Assembly: GCA_963854835.1 (NCBI GenBank)
Contig: OY978526.1
Coordinates: 14,401,277 to 14,465,276, forward strand
DNA from: Megamerina dolium
Lineage: Eukaryota; Arthropoda; Insecta; Diptera; Megamerinidae
Length of the DNA stretch: 64,000 bases
Direction: 5' to 3'
In this document: in pieces, positions 10,266-23,400 of the stretch
How the letters are laid out: each line of letters opens with the position of its first letter
Numbering within the stretch: position 1 is the first letter of the stretch
Position numbers and translations under genes: made by a program
The notes under the pieces: generated by a model
The model's database searches: none
Seen by the model: only the letters and a program-made list of their open reading frames with translations
What the model was told of the DNA's origin: nothing

Positions 10266-11475
10266 TTTAAATGAATCAAAAGGACAATTTCGAATCGAAA
10301 CATATTTAACTTTCGCAACCTTTTAGGTATGTAGCTATTACAATAATTTCAACTGTAAATAATTGCTTTTGACTAAATAATATGCAAATTGTTTGAAAAA
10401 TACATATTACAATGAACGAATCTGCAAATAACTATGAACACTGATACTTTTGAATAATGAAATGATCTAGAATGCAACATGTTGGTAGTAAAATATTATT
10501 CTTATGACTTATCCCCTTTCTTTTTCTGATTCTAAAGGTAAATTTTCTAAGCTTTCTAAATAAGCTCTAGAAAACACAGAAAAGATTAAAATTCAGAATC
10601 TTTTCTGAGTGCTTATAATTTGGTTTGATGGTATATTCATATTTATCGTATGTAATCGCTTAATTACAATAGTTTATGAAATATTTGTATGAACAAAATG
10701 AACGAAGGAAGTTTCAAGCTGTTTATCGTCTTTCTTTCCTACACAAAAATATATAAACTACAATTTGACTTCTTTGTTATTATTGTATTAAATTTAATAT
10801 AAATTTCATTTCTCATCATCTTGACGAAAATTTGTACAACTATGCGAACACATAAACGTAAAAATACGCCATAATCTAATTTCATCTAAATGGAAACGAT
10901 TAAAAATTATGAATAAATTCACACTTTTTAAAATAGCTTTTAAAACATAATGTATTTGTATAATGTATTTCATGTAATATCAAATGGTTTGTAATAAAAT
11001 GTGTAATTTTCTCTGTCCATTCATACACAAAAAACATAAAAAGACAGAATGTCTGAGAATAAGAATTCTATAATTTCTTCTATACATATTGTAATATCAA
11101 CTAAAAAACAAAGAAAATTTAAAAAAAAAAGCATCATCAGCATCATTGGCAATAATAAAATAACATGTAAGTATATAGAAGCCACACTAGTAGCCACTGC
11201 TGATCTATAAACTCGTGCATATCTTTGAAGAAACATGTGATTCTCAAGTGAAATGAATCGAAGAACCAACAAAAATGTTCACCAGAAGACTATAATAGAT
11301 ATCATAACTAAGTATTCTGTTGTAATAAAGAGCTTTCAGTATATAGGATTACTTTAAAAATATTCTAGATATATATGCGTTGCTGCTGTAAGTAAGTGGG
11401 CGTTTTATGAAAAAAGCGCTTCAAAGATATTCATAATTTGTTCGAATTAAAAAAAAAAACACACATCATACTAAA
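10266..11475. other. AT-rich non-coding segment
   Basis: No gene, transposon or RNA signature was recognised here. A poly-A run lies near 11450. Confidence 0.45.
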
Positions 11476-12385
11476 GCTGTCAGTTGCTAGAGAATACTTT
11501 AAGTTATTGTGCCTTTGTATGTGTTATATATTAGGTATATCCAAAAAATGTATGGAATTTGAGGAATATGACTTTCATATGCTGAAAGATTTTTTAAAAA
11601 CTCTTTGAAATTGAATTATTGTGTTTTTCTCTATATAAAAAATTTATGGAACTCTGATAATGTGACATTTTATACGACGAAAAGTCATTTTAAATCTCTG
11701 AAAAATAATAGAATTTATAAAAACAAAAAAAAAAAAAATAAAACAAATTGAAAAATTTATATTAAGTGCTTTAAAAAACAAACTATTTTTTTTTTTTTTG
11801 AGTTTTCAGAATTTAACACCCATGGGAAATATGCATTTTTTAAACACTTCCTTCAAAAATAAAATTATTCAAATTTGTAGTTACTAGAGAATGCTTTAAG
11901 TTATTGTGCCTTTGTATGTGTTATATATTAAGTATATCCAAAAAATGCGTGGAATTTGAGGAATATGACTTTCATATGCTGAAAGATTTTCTAAACATTC
12001 TTTGAAATTGAATTATTGTGTTTTTTGTTATGTAAAAAATGTATGAAACTTTGATAATGTGACATTTTATACGACGAAAAGTCATTTTAAATCTCTGAAA
12101 AAGAATATAATATATAAAAACAAAAAAAAAATTGAAAAATTTGTATTAAGTGCTTAAAAAACATTTTTTTTGTGTTTTCAGAATTTAACTTACCCTTAAA
12201 TATCATTCAAAAATAAAAATAATAAAATTTGTAAAGATCAAAAAAAAAAACAAATTGAAAAATTTATATTAAGTGCTAAAAAACAAAAACTATATTTTTT
12301 GTGTTTTCAGAATTTAACTTACCCATGGGAAATATTCATTTTTTTTAAACTTCCTTCAAAAATAAAATTATTCAAAAATTGTTAC
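11476..12385. repeat. Tandem duplication, about 400 bp unit, two copies plus a partial third
   Basis: Unit 1 begins near 11480 and unit 2 near 11880: AGAGAATACTTTAAG at 11489 recurs as AGAGAATGCTTTAAG at 11887. A partial third unit starts near 12225 and ends near 12385. Shared blocks include TTTATACGACGAAAAGTC, the AAAACAAAAAAAA run followed by TTGAAAAATTT, and GTGTTTTCAGAATTTAAC. Copies differ by scattered substitutions and homopolymer length, so the duplication is old but clear. No coding content was seen. Confidence 0.85.
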
Positions 12386-15127
12386 ATCGAGTAACGAAAT
12401 AGATTATGAATATTTTTCCAGTGCAAAGAACAAAAAAAATGTACAATGTATTCTCCAAATATATTAACAGGTCTACTATATACACATTATTTAGATTATA
12501 TGCATTTATACATATACAAATGTATCCATATAAAATAGAATGTAAAAACAAATATGGGATGGTAAGTGACAAGTGTTGTACAGCTTGCTCTCCATGTCAA
12601 CAATAGAATTCTGACGTCGTTTGATGATTATCGATGCAGCAACACATGCATATGTGTATCAACATACACAACTTATTTCTATAAGTTACAATATATGTAC
12701 ATGTACCTAAATAAATGTTGCTTGTTAATTTGAGTACATATGTATCTCCTACCATGTAAGCCTTTCTTTATTTTACACTTACGCAGTGTCTTCACGTAAT
12801 GTTTTCTTTTGTTTTTGCTTTATTTATTTATTTTTGTTTTTTTGTTTTGCTTTTGCTACTTTTATAAATGAAACTACCAAGACGTTTGGGTGTGGTCCTA
12901 AAATATAGATATTTTATATGTATATGTAGCATGTAGCATGTGCCGATTATTATTCTTCTTTCTGAATATCGTAATGACAGAGAATATACAATTGCACACA
13001 AATAAACTAAAAGTTATGCAAAGTTATACATTTATCGTAGCACCACCACGATACCTATTTCTGATTTTCGATCAATTGTTGTTAATACATACATATGAAG
13101 GATATACTCAAACAGTTGTCTTACGAAAGTGTTAAAAAAGAAGCAAACATGAAATGATGAAAGAAAATTGGGTATAATAATAGCAAAATTATAATGGAAT
13201 GAATACTGATTTTTAGTCTTTAAGAGTTACCCTCAAAATTTAAAATGAATATCAAAAAATTAGTATAAAAGAAATATTACTATATTTCAACTACTAGATA
13301 TTATTTATAATGATCACCGTAAAAGTTACAAACTAAAAATAGAGTAAAAAAAGAGTTTATTTACATTTTCACAATATTTTATAATTCCATCCACTTCATT
13401 TTTTATACTCATTTACATATGTATTGAAATATATAGAGCATTTTCACTATAGCACTCAACACAAAGTATAATATTTATATGCACATATCAACATATAATA
13501 CAAATGACAGCTGTTGACCTAAATATGCACTAAAAGCGAAGAAATAACAACTAAAACTCAATGAAATAGAAATATTTAAAAAAAAAATAGCTTTCAATAC
13601 TTTAATGCTACTTGAAATACTTTAACCAACTTATTTATTTAATAGTACATATTTTTGTCCAACATAAAGATATTTGCATAGTAAATTTTCTTTTTGCATA
13701 AAAACCTTTGCAAAGAAAAAATGTTAAATATTACATTGCAACAAAATAGCCAACTTAAATATTTTGTTTTTTTAAATAAAATTTGTAAATTAGTTACTTT
13801 TTCATGCTATACCTATTTAGTTACTCTCTACTCTATATAAACAATACAGTCAGTTAGAAAAAAATTTCAGCCACAAATGTTGACGAAACAAAAGGTCTGT
13901 AATAAATTTAGAGAGTTTCTGTAGGCATTTCGGCATTTCGGCACTTTGAAAACATTCATAGAAATAAATATGTATTTAAAGCAAACAACAGAAGATAAAT
14001 TATGTTATTTGCATTGTAATTATAAAGAAATGAAGAATTAGACTAATAAGTTACTTACATGTGTTTATACATGCATTTGTTTATATACAATTGTATAGAA
14101 ACATGAGAAAAAATAAATATACATAGAAGAAGAAAACCACAATAAGATGTCACCAAAAACATGTAAAATATGTTCCATATTAATAAACAGAATGAGAAAT
14201 GAAATAGTGAGACTAGGAGAAACTAAAAATCAATGTTGCCACAAGTGTTTCATGTAATTGGTTGTAATACATCAAATTTTACCAATATGCATATAATAAT
14301 TACCATAGAATGCAATAGCGCTATTCACGAGCTTGAGTATTTGGTCTGGTATTTTGTATTTTTAAACAATTTTGATCATTTACACACAGCAAACCAAATA
14401 CTTGCACTTTTACTCTAAATATAAAAAGTAAACCCACGAATCCCCCATTGTAACCCACTTGTGCCCGTTTTTTTTATATTTTAAATTAAATAAAATAAAA
14501 CTTATGGTAAACTTCTTATTTGAATTGTTAATAAACATACAATAGAATGCCATTTTATCCAAACAATCTAATAGCACGCCATAATACCATTAAGGTACAT
14601 TAAGACATAGGCTGACCCTGAAAGCCATCAGGTCAAGTAGTGGCAGCAATCCTTCAGCTATTCAAAATCACATCCACATGTAACATTTTATTAATTAATG
14701 ATGTATTAATCACAATACAACAACAACAATGCATTCAAAATCTGTTATAGGAATTTAAAAAATTGTTTGGGGAAAATGCCACAATAATCAATATTGTGAA
14801 TACCGCTAATATATTTAATGGCCCATCAAATTGTCATAAAAATTTATTATGCTATATTATGATGGCTTTGGCTGTCTTGCTCTCTTTGTTTTTTGTTTGT
14901 TTTCGGTATTAACATTTTTATCAATTAATACCACTTTCGATGTACGAAAAGTAGGTCATTCATTTCATTAAATTTTTCTTTTTCTGCTATTTAAATATTG
15001 AGCCAAGTTAAAAAAGAGCCATATCTAGTTATAAACAAAATTCTTTACCCTTTTTTTATATATATTTACTCATTAAAATATCTATCTTGGAATCATCTAC
15101 ATGCTGCATTACTTCGAATATATAATA
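12386..15127. other. AT-rich non-coding segment
   Basis: Only short incidental open frames occur (60-66 codons near 12406-12606, 12938-13135 and 14233-14418), and none resembles a known protein. I recognised no element boundaries. Confidence 0.45.
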
Positions 15128-16053
15128 TAGGGTGACTCATTGGAAGTTAGTTTTTTTCAGTAGACTGTAGATGACACATCAAGCTGTCAATTTGTCAAAC
15201 TGTCAAACATGGTATTTTTAGTATTTTTGTTTAGTGTCGTTTATCATTTCATGTAAAGGCTTAGCCCGACACAGCACCTAGAAATTACTCATCTGTATTA
15301 CGAAAGAAGGTTTAGTACTTTCGACGAAAATTTTGTTTAGGAATAAGACCCATTTCTAGCTTAATGGCTGTGTCAATAAGCAAAATCGCCGCATTTAGGT
15401 TGTAGAGCAACCCGAATAGGTTCAAGACTTGCCATTACATCTGCATAAGACAATGCTTTGGTTTGGTTTATAGGCTGGTAGAATTATCAGTTAATATTTC
15501 AATTTCAATGATAAGGCCGACTGGAATGTAACTGTAAATAACATCCGATGATAACAGATTATTTGTTAAGTGAAATTGAAGCCTATGATCTGGACGACAT
15601 TTATTTCCAAACGACAAAACGTCAATGCTTACCACACAACTCATGAAATGATGGCATTATTGTGAGAACAATTCGTTAAACAGTTAATTTCACGCTTCGG
15701 ACAGTTGAATTTTCCGCCTAGGACATAGGATATTACACCTGCAGACTTTTTTATGTGGAGCTACACGAAATCTCTACGATTTAGGAATTGGAAAACAACA
15801 TTGCTCAAATCATGTGCCAAATACCACTCGAAATGTTCGAATACATCATCGAAAATTACAATATAAGAATCGATCATGGCTTTAGTTACACCCAATATTT
15901 GAGAGATATATGGGAATTTATGATTCTCTTCTATGATATTAAAGATTATCCGATAAAATTTAATTTTATTTAATTTATTTTATTTTATTAATTTTTTATT
16001 TACTATTTCTTTGATTTTTGAAAAATTAAGTACTTCTAAATGAATCACCCTAT
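15128..16053 (+). mobile_element. Decayed DDE transposon with terminal inverted repeats and TA duplication
   Basis: The ends are matching inverted repeats. The left begins TAGGGTGACTCATTGGAAGT; the right, reversed, begins TAGGGTGATTCATTTAGAAG. Both are flanked by TA (15126-15127 and 16054-16055). Inside, fragments in shifting frames resemble an insect mariner-type transposase: EIEAYDLDDIYFQ near 15580-15615, an FGPVNFPPRT-like stretch near 15690-15725, an ITPADFFMWSY stretch near 15735-15770, and a C-terminal segment IPLEMFEYIIENYNIRIDHG near 15818-15880. About a third of a normal element is missing and stops are frequent. It is long dead. The exact subfamily is uncertain. Confidence 0.85.
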
Positions 16054-17008
16054 ATAAGTTACGCATACACTTAAAGAATAGATTTTTTTACATATATACA
16101 TCTACAATGTAAGCCTTTTAATGCAATCATTCTCGATATATTAGCGGCATTCACATACGCAAAAACTTTTATATGAGCATTTACTGTACTTTGAAAGTTT
16201 CAATTTAATTTCCATCTTATTTACATCATATCTTGAAGACTTAAGTATACAAAATAAAGTCAGCATATATAATTATTCTGCATTATAAGTGGCTAAATAT
16301 AGATATAATGTGTACATATTATATTGTATATTGTACATACTTCAGTAGAAATACATATAAATCCAAAATGGAGATAATCATTTTGATTGCTGGATTTATA
16401 CACATCTTCCATTATACAAACAACACATGCATATATGGTATGATTTCCTTACGAATCCCGCTCGCAACTGTTTGTATAAATGACAGCACATTTTCTGTGG
16501 CCAGTCAACAATATGAGTCAATAATATTTATTGTAAAGTTGTTAAATATACACGTACCTACTTCATATGAAACTTTTGGCTCATTCGTCACATTTCCTTT
16601 ATTAAAAAAAATAGGTGAATTATTGAATTCATGATTCATAATACTCAGATACCAAATTGTATTATTTCATGCGACTTAAAGTTGTAGCGTTTTTCAAATA
16701 ATTTCAATTAAAAAAAAAAATTATTTCTTTAAATAGCGATAGGTTTTAATTTTTGCAGTAATTTATGTAGACTTAAAATTACTTCTCGAGTAAAATATGA
16801 AAACATATTATAAAATGATTTTCGCTTCTCTCTTTCTTGTAATATGATTGTATTATCATTATTTGCAAATATGCATAAACAAGACCATGTATCAAATTTC
16901 TAAATTGAAAAACAAAAGCAAAGCCAACAATTCATATAAATTACTCACAAAACGAATTGTATTATATTTGCGCTTGAGATTCAAATAAGAACTGTAAAAT
17001 TGTTCATA
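16054..17008. other. AT-rich non-coding segment
   Basis: A 108-codon frame at 16308-16634 has low-complexity AT-driven composition and no recognisable motif, so I do not call it a gene. Confidence 0.45.
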
Positions 17009-17551
17009 CGAGGGTTACTATTTATATTTCGGGAATAGCAAATAATAACAAATATTTTTAAATGAAAACGGGTTTATTGTTTTCAAAATATTCACCATGA
17101 TGATCAATACACTTTCGTTCAAACCATTTGTCAAAGCAGTTTTTCCATTCCTCTTGAGACACTTCCAAAACATGGTTTTTGAACGCTTCAACTGCTTCTT
17201 TGACGCTCGTAAATCGTTGAGCACGCAGTTTACCTTTGATATTCGGAAACAATATGAAGTGATTGGGTGCCAAATCAGGAATGTATGTAGGATGAGTCAT
17301 CAATTCGATGTTTTGACTGCTCAAAAATTTACCTGTTTGACGAGATGTGTGAGAGCTCGCATTGTCATGAGGAGAATGATTCGTCTTTGGCGGTTGGTTT
17401 TGCGAATTTTTGTATAGACTTCCGGCAAACAAATGGTCATGTACCACTCAGAATTGACCGTCCTACGTTACTCAAACGAAATAGTGGCCACATGACCCAT
17501 TCGGCCAAAGAAACAGGCGACCATGGACGTTACGTCATTAAAATAACCACG
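17009..17551 (-). mobile_element. Truncated, inactivated mariner element (DD34D type)
   Basis: It reads on the minus strand. One terminal end is visible at low coordinates (CGAGGGTTACTATTTATATT, next to a TA at 17007-17008). The other end and the N-terminal half of the transposase are missing. The open piece 17058-17447 contains the second catalytic Asp in HDNASSHTS, the segment PDLAPNHF, and a typical mariner C-terminus (EEWKNCFDKWFERKCIDHHG). The third catalytic Asp is His here (usual APND), so even this part is dead. Upstream frames carry shifted remnants of the preceding region (near 17450-17540). Confidence 0.85.
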
Positions 17552-19553
17552 TAAAAAAAATATTGAATGGAGAATTGTATATCGAAAATCTCATAACAAT
17601 TATGATTCCTTAAATGTTCAATTAATACATTTGCTATTCTTTAGTCACAACAATTTTCAGAATATTGTATTTTTTTTTTTAATTTTAAAAAATCATATAT
17701 TTCAGATATTTTCTAAAAAAAAAAATTACCCAAAGAATAATCAATTAAATTTATTTTTATTTTATTCAAATTAGTGCGCTTTAATTTTATCCTACACTAT
17801 AAATATAATAAGTATTAATAATAGAAAGAACAAGAAAAAGAGTAAAAGTGCAATTGTTAAATATATGCACAATAGTGAAAATAGCCAACTAAATATAAGA
17901 AAGACAATTTTGAGTCACAAACAGATAATAAGAAAATAACTATTATTAACATGGTCCAAGAAATACAAATACTATACAATTTATGAAGTTAGTTGATAGA
18001 TTTAATTTACTAGTAAAATGTTGCGAAATTATACGCAAAGGAGAAATATTACTACCAACAAAATGACAAGTACATATGCAGTGAAACTAGAAGTCAAGTA
18101 TTTATTTTCAAACTGAAAAATATGTGCATATATTGTAGACAAAAGTAGCTAATGCCACACAATTGACCAAAACCAGGTACCGACAAAATTGTACAAATAA
18201 ATGTAATTGAAAATGATGGAAAGTGTGCATAATCAGAGTTAAAGCAAAGCAATTTGCCATTCACTGATACCCGTATGAAATCTACCTATATAGATATATA
18301 TATATATAGGAGATAAACAACAACAAAAACAAAGGTGAATGGTGGTGTAAAAGAAGAGGCGTCAATTGTGCTTTTATTTTTCCTCAAACTGCACACAAGT
18401 TTTCTAACAATTACTGTTAAGGTAATATTAGTAATAATGGCAGTAGTAGTAGCTGTGGTAGTAGTAATAGTAGTAATCGTATTAGTATAGATAGTATCCA
18501 TATTAATGATTCTAATATGTAATGTCAACCCATATCGAATAACACCCATGTGGCGACAAATGCCATGTTAACATGCCACAGCAACATACACAGTTAAAAA
18601 AGCAGCCATTGTTATTGTTTTGGTTGTCGGCTTATAACTATTGTAATTGTTATTATTATGAATATTGTGAAAATGCATATCGTAGGTGTTGTATTACACA
18701 TAAACAACTCAATTGCTTACCAACTTTAAGAGGTAATAATCATTTTCTAAGAAAATATATTATAGCCAGTTGTTAGATGTTTATAAGAATGTTTTTTACT
18801 GCGTCATAACTTTAAAATTATAATTTATATAGTTCACCATTTCCATAATAATTTTAAGTTCATTCAAAGTGGATTTATTGAAATAATTTGCTTCAAAAAT
18901 ATTCCAATTTTATACATATCATTAAGATCTTCAAATTAATCGTATATAAATTAATGCATATATAGATAGGTACAGTCTAAAAGAAATTTGTATGAAACAA
19001 ATGAAATGGGTACAAATACATTTGTGACTGTATACCACTCGTGTGATCTAATAAAAGACAACAACCTGAATGAAGATAAAAAAAACACTATAATAAAATA
19101 TAGTAGAGTTTCTTCTACTACATGTTCCAGCACATGTTGCCCAAACACATATATCTACTATATGTATACACACTTATAAAAAGTAACAAATTTAATTATA
19201 TAAATGGAAAGTAGTTCATAACATATGGCAACGTTGGGTGCTACTTAGGTGATAATAAACTGCTTGCAGCTCAAATGCCATTTACTAAGTCATTCGTTAT
19301 ATACACAAAATAAATACTTAAACTACTTTTCCGAATTATGATTGTAGGTACGTACTTATATGAATAAAAGCATTAAACCAATTACGCATATGCAATTAGT
19401 TTATTTTTTCTTACAATTTTAGAGATAAAGAGAAATAGAAATAAAGAGCAAATTTTTCAAAAATATTTCAAAGAAACAGCAAAACATATTTTTTTAATAA
19501 ATTTCCAAAAATCTCTTGCATTGAATATATTTAATTTAAATAAAAAAAAAAAA
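17552..19553. other. AT-rich non-coding segment with trinucleotide repeat
   Basis: An imperfect (GTA)n/(TAG)n tract lies at about 18429-18490 and produces the Thr/Ile-rich open frame on the other strand. No gene or element was recognised elsewhere. Confidence 0.5.
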
Positions 19554-19902
19554 ATATGTGGCACTTAAAGCCCCAAAGGACTCATTGGCCGAGCTTCTCT
19601 TCCATTACTGTTGTGCGTCTTAAATTTGGACAGTATTAGAAGGGACCTACTTATTTTAGCCGGCTCCGAACGGCAGAACACTTGTGACATCACTTTTTCT
19701 GAGCTTTGTCACAGAGTTCTTTAAGAAGCTTTTTCATGGCAAGTTGTTACTGTCGGAAGAATTGCCAATTGCTTGCCGACAGGTGGGTACCATTCGAAAG
19801 AAAAATCTTTTCGATATTAAATTTGTTATGCATCAGCCGGGGATTGAACCCACGACCTACAGATCAGAAGGCGAACACACTAACCACTGAGCTACGGCAC
19901 CC
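19554..19902 (-). mobile_element. tRNA-derived SINE, copy 1
   Basis: On the minus strand the element starts at 19902 with a tRNA-like head carrying both Pol III internal promoter boxes: A box TAGCTCAGTGGTTAG (19880-19894) and B box GGGTTCAATCC (19841-19851). About 250 bp of non-tRNA body follow, with a T-rich stretch after AAGTGCCACATAT at the low-coordinate end. A related copy lies at 20989-21306 with the same order of blocks, including GTGACATCACTTTTTCTGAG (plus strand). It is not a functional tRNA gene: the body continues directly and the acceptor stem does not close properly. Confidence 0.85.
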
Positions 19903-20574
19903 AAATATCCAAATATAATAAGACCATATAGACAAAACCTCACCACTACTATGTAAGAAACATATGAACTTATGGTAAATATAATATGCTGCACACAATA
20001 TACATACAAGTTCAAATCCGCAAGTTGTTCATTTTTTCTCTCGCTCTTTCCTATAGTTTAACCACAACCGCCCTACCATCTATCACTACTTCCCTTTCTG
20101 TTTATTTGTATCGACATGCATATATATGTATTGTACATAGTTTTTACTATAAGTGTAAGTATTAAAATTTATTTGCGGTATAAAACAAAAAAAAAATAAG
20201 TTTATACAAGAAGAACCTGAGGGAGAATACAAAATGTAGGCGGTAGTCTATGTATGGTCTATAACAATAAATTATTTGATACATAAGTATATTTGCAAAT
20301 ACAACACATACGCACACACTCTACGCCTGGCACATGTATACAAATATATGTATACCAACATGTGGATATATCAATCGAATAAAGGGAGTGTATGGTAGGT
20401 AGGTAGGTGTAAGCAACCCCCTTGAATGCAATTTTGTTGAATCGACTCAACTTGACTTTTTTTTTTCTTCTATTATTTCATTAAGTTGTAGTATTCTACT
20501 CATGCTGCTATAAGATTGTTTAACCCTCTACATACGGAAGGAGTCAACTCAAATTTCTTTTTGCAAATATAAGC
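19903..20574. other. AT-rich spacer
   Basis: It contains a short GGTA/GTAG repeat near 20395-20412. No gene was recognised. Confidence 0.45.
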
Positions 20575-20876
20575 GGAAGTCATTCATGATTCCTTTAAAG
20601 ATATTTTTTCCAGTAGAGATTTTATGACAAATCAAACAGCTGTTAAACTGTCATGGTATTATTATTTTTGATTTTGTTTGACATTTAATCTTGAAAAGAC
20701 AACCAGGATTGATGTGGGGTCATTGATATTTAAAATGGTAAACTTATAACGAACCATCTTAATCGTAATTAGGAGCAACATTTGAAAAAATAAATTGAAA
20801 GATTGCTTGGGAGTAGTGATATTATCAAATAAAATTAATTTTTATTGAATTTTTTTTGTGAATAAATGAATCACAC
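20575..20876 (+). mobile_element. Short deletion derivative related to the 15.1 kb transposon
   Basis: The left part (a TTTTTTCCAGTAGA stretch, then GACAAATCAAACAGCTGT and AAACTGTCATGGTATT) matches the first about 110 bp of the element at 15128 with scattered differences. The right end AAATGAATCACAC matches its right terminus. Only about 300 bp remain, so the coding region is absent: a MITE-like remnant. Boundaries are approximate. Confidence 0.6.
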
Positions 20877-20988
20877 ACTGCAACAATAAACGACTTTACA
20901 AAAGTCTTTCTTTAAAAAAAATTACTCAAATAAGCAAAACATATATTGGCTGTATTCACGATCGTGATTATTTGTAACAAAAAATAAA

Positions 20989-21306
20989 TATATGGCACTT
21001 ATAGTCCTCGAAGGGTCCTTTGAGCGAACTTCTCTTCCAGTTCTGTTGTGCGTGTTAACTTTTTTGAAAGTATTAGAAGGGGTCTACTTATTTTAGAATG
21101 GCAAAACACTTGTGACATCACTTTTTCTGAGCTTTGTCACAGAGTTCTTTTAGAAACGTTTTCATAGGAAGTTCTTGCTGCCATAAGGATTGCAAATTGC
21201 AATTCTTTTACAAAATCTTTTCGATATTAATGTTGTTACAGTCGAGGATTGAACCCACGATCTACGGATCAGAATGCCATGCCACTAAGCACTGCGCTAT
21301 GGCAAT
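20989..21306 (-). mobile_element. tRNA-derived SINE, copy 2
   Basis: This is a diverged second copy of the SINE at 19554-19902, in the same orientation. The A box is TAGCGCAGTGCTTAG (21285-21299) and the B box is GGGTTCAATCC (21246-21256), both on the minus strand. Relative to copy 1 it lacks about 30 bp in the body and carries many point differences, so the two inserted independently or duplicated long ago. Confidence 0.85.
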
Positions 21307-23159
21307 CACTCCTAAAAGAATGACAATTTTTACAAAAAAATTTGAAATTTTGATAATTATGACCTATTTTAGACAGAATAGACAGGAGTGTGGTTATAGT
21401 CAAGGTTGAGATCGTCGTAAATTTTATCACGACTTATATGACATATTTCCCATACAAAAATCTGTCAAAAGGTTGATTCTACATTAAGATAATCTTTGCT
21501 TTAACTATGGGACTACGGACCAAAGAATTCTTCCACATTCCTATTTGTCCACAAAAATTTTGCAGACTATCATATCAAGCATATAATTGTATTTGTCTCA
21601 AAAATTGCAAAAAATCTATAAACAAAATTTAAATGCAGCGCCATAATGTCGCGTCAGCAGATAAGACATTTACAATGTGTTGTAAAACGTATATAATAAA
21701 TTGTTTAGATAAAAATTAAAATGAATTAAATGAATATTTTGTGAAGAATGTGTGGTAATGTAATAAATAAATATAAAACAAAGATATACCTAAACAGTTT
21801 CAAATTTTTCAAATTAAAACTTCAAACTTATCAAAAAATTCCTGGTGTACCTGCAATGGGTTAATATGACAGTTGTTAAAAATTCATCTATATTAACGGC
21901 ACGTACTTGGTAGAATATTTTATTGAGACAATCATGAATGGCTAACAACCTTCTACTCCCATTTATAGTAGGATATAACCATAATTATAGTTATATTGAT
22001 TTTATTTACATATGAATGTAAGGAGGTACTTGAGAGTATAGACAAATTACTGATTTATACCAAGTTATATACAAATTTTTCTACCTACAAACATGAAATA
22101 TATTTTTCATACAAATGAATTTTACCAATTACAAATTGTTTGAGAAAAAAAAAGGAGATTTTTCAGCACGAATTGAATGTAATTGGGAAAACATATGTGC
22201 AAGTTGCTCAAAACGAAGCCAAACATGTTGGTGGGAATTGAAATAATAACAATGACCCAAATAAATACCATAGTGGCAATATATGTATCACAATAAAATA
22301 GAAACAATATACAATATACATAAGTATAGCAGAGAAATATGGCAGCAAAGTATGCTATGAAAGAACAAATTGTTGAACAAAAAATACTATTATAATATAA
22401 TAATGGAAATATATATATATATATGAGAATATCATTTTAACGGTAATACACATATGATATACATCTGATATAGTCACAAGAAAATATACAATAATCAAGG
22501 AGAAACGACCAAAGAGCAGAACAAACAGAAACAACAACAACAGAATAATAAAATTGTACGAAAATCGATTTTTCCATAACCAAAACGACTCAAGAATGTC
22601 AGCGTAAAAAAAAAAATAAATACAAATATTGTACTTAGTATTCGTACATACCTTTTAAACTTTATTTGTAAGAAAAATGTTAAGTAAAGAAATTTTTATT
22701 CGTGGAATAGCACAGAATTTTATGTGAAAATGTTTCACAATTGCAATTAAATGGCGTCAACAGAAATCACTGCACAATTGTCATTAAACGTTTGGTCTTT
22801 CACTGGAGAAAAACAACGAAAAACAATTTAGCATATTTTCTATATCACTATGATTTAAACACTTAATGCTTTTTTAAATCACTGATAAGGAATTATTTCA
22901 TATAATTTGCACCTCTCTTTTCTACTTTTTTCTATGGTTTTAACACACGTTTTATCAAATTAATTATTTCCAATAAGAACACACACAAAAATTTAATCAA
23001 CCAAAAGACCATGTAAATTAAATCCGATCACTAAGGTTTCTGGGTATACACCCTGCTCCCTTACGGTTGCAAAAATTTTTTTATTTAATTTTCAACTTTT
23101 TTTTTTATTGAGAAAAATTTTATTGCCTTTTGTTTCCGTGCAAATGCAATGAATTAAAA
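21307..23159. other. AT-rich non-coding segment
   Basis: No recognisable gene or element was found. An (AT)n run lies near 22410-22425. Confidence 0.45.
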
Positions 23160-23400
23160 ATTGCAGTGGCACTATAATATCACGATGACGATGACGACGA
23201 CGACAACAATCAAGACGACGACGAAACGAATATAATAAACTTCAACGCGCACGTCACTCGCATACAAACAGATACGAAGGAATGAGCAACCACCATGAGC
23301 AGAGAAGATGGCAGGCAGACGGACGATGGCAGAACGTGATAGCGACGGTGGTGAATGATAGTGATTGGTGGTGAGTTTTTACTCTTTATCGCTAATAATG
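23160..23400. promoter_or_regulatory. GC-richer island, candidate promoter or 5' exon
   Basis: Against about 30 kb of AT-rich DNA this stretch is visibly richer in G+C and CpG. It includes a GACGA repeat tract (about 23183-23226) and CGCGCACGTCACTCG (about 23245-23260). No long open frame is present. It could be the promoter and untranslated first exon of a gene whose coding exons lie elsewhere, or a simple-repeat expansion. Strand is undetermined. Confidence 0.3.

Noticed and set aside
16308..16634. 108-codon open frame on plus strand
   Set aside because: AT-driven composition, no family motif, no splice or promoter context; the surrounding DNA has many similar chance frames.
18286..18549. 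Thr-rich small protein on the minus strand
   Set aside because: Product of the trinucleotide repeat; no start context or homolog.
19841..19902. Possible functional tRNA gene
   Set aside because: A and B boxes are present, but the anticodon arm and acceptor stem do not fold properly, and a SINE body with a second copy follows.
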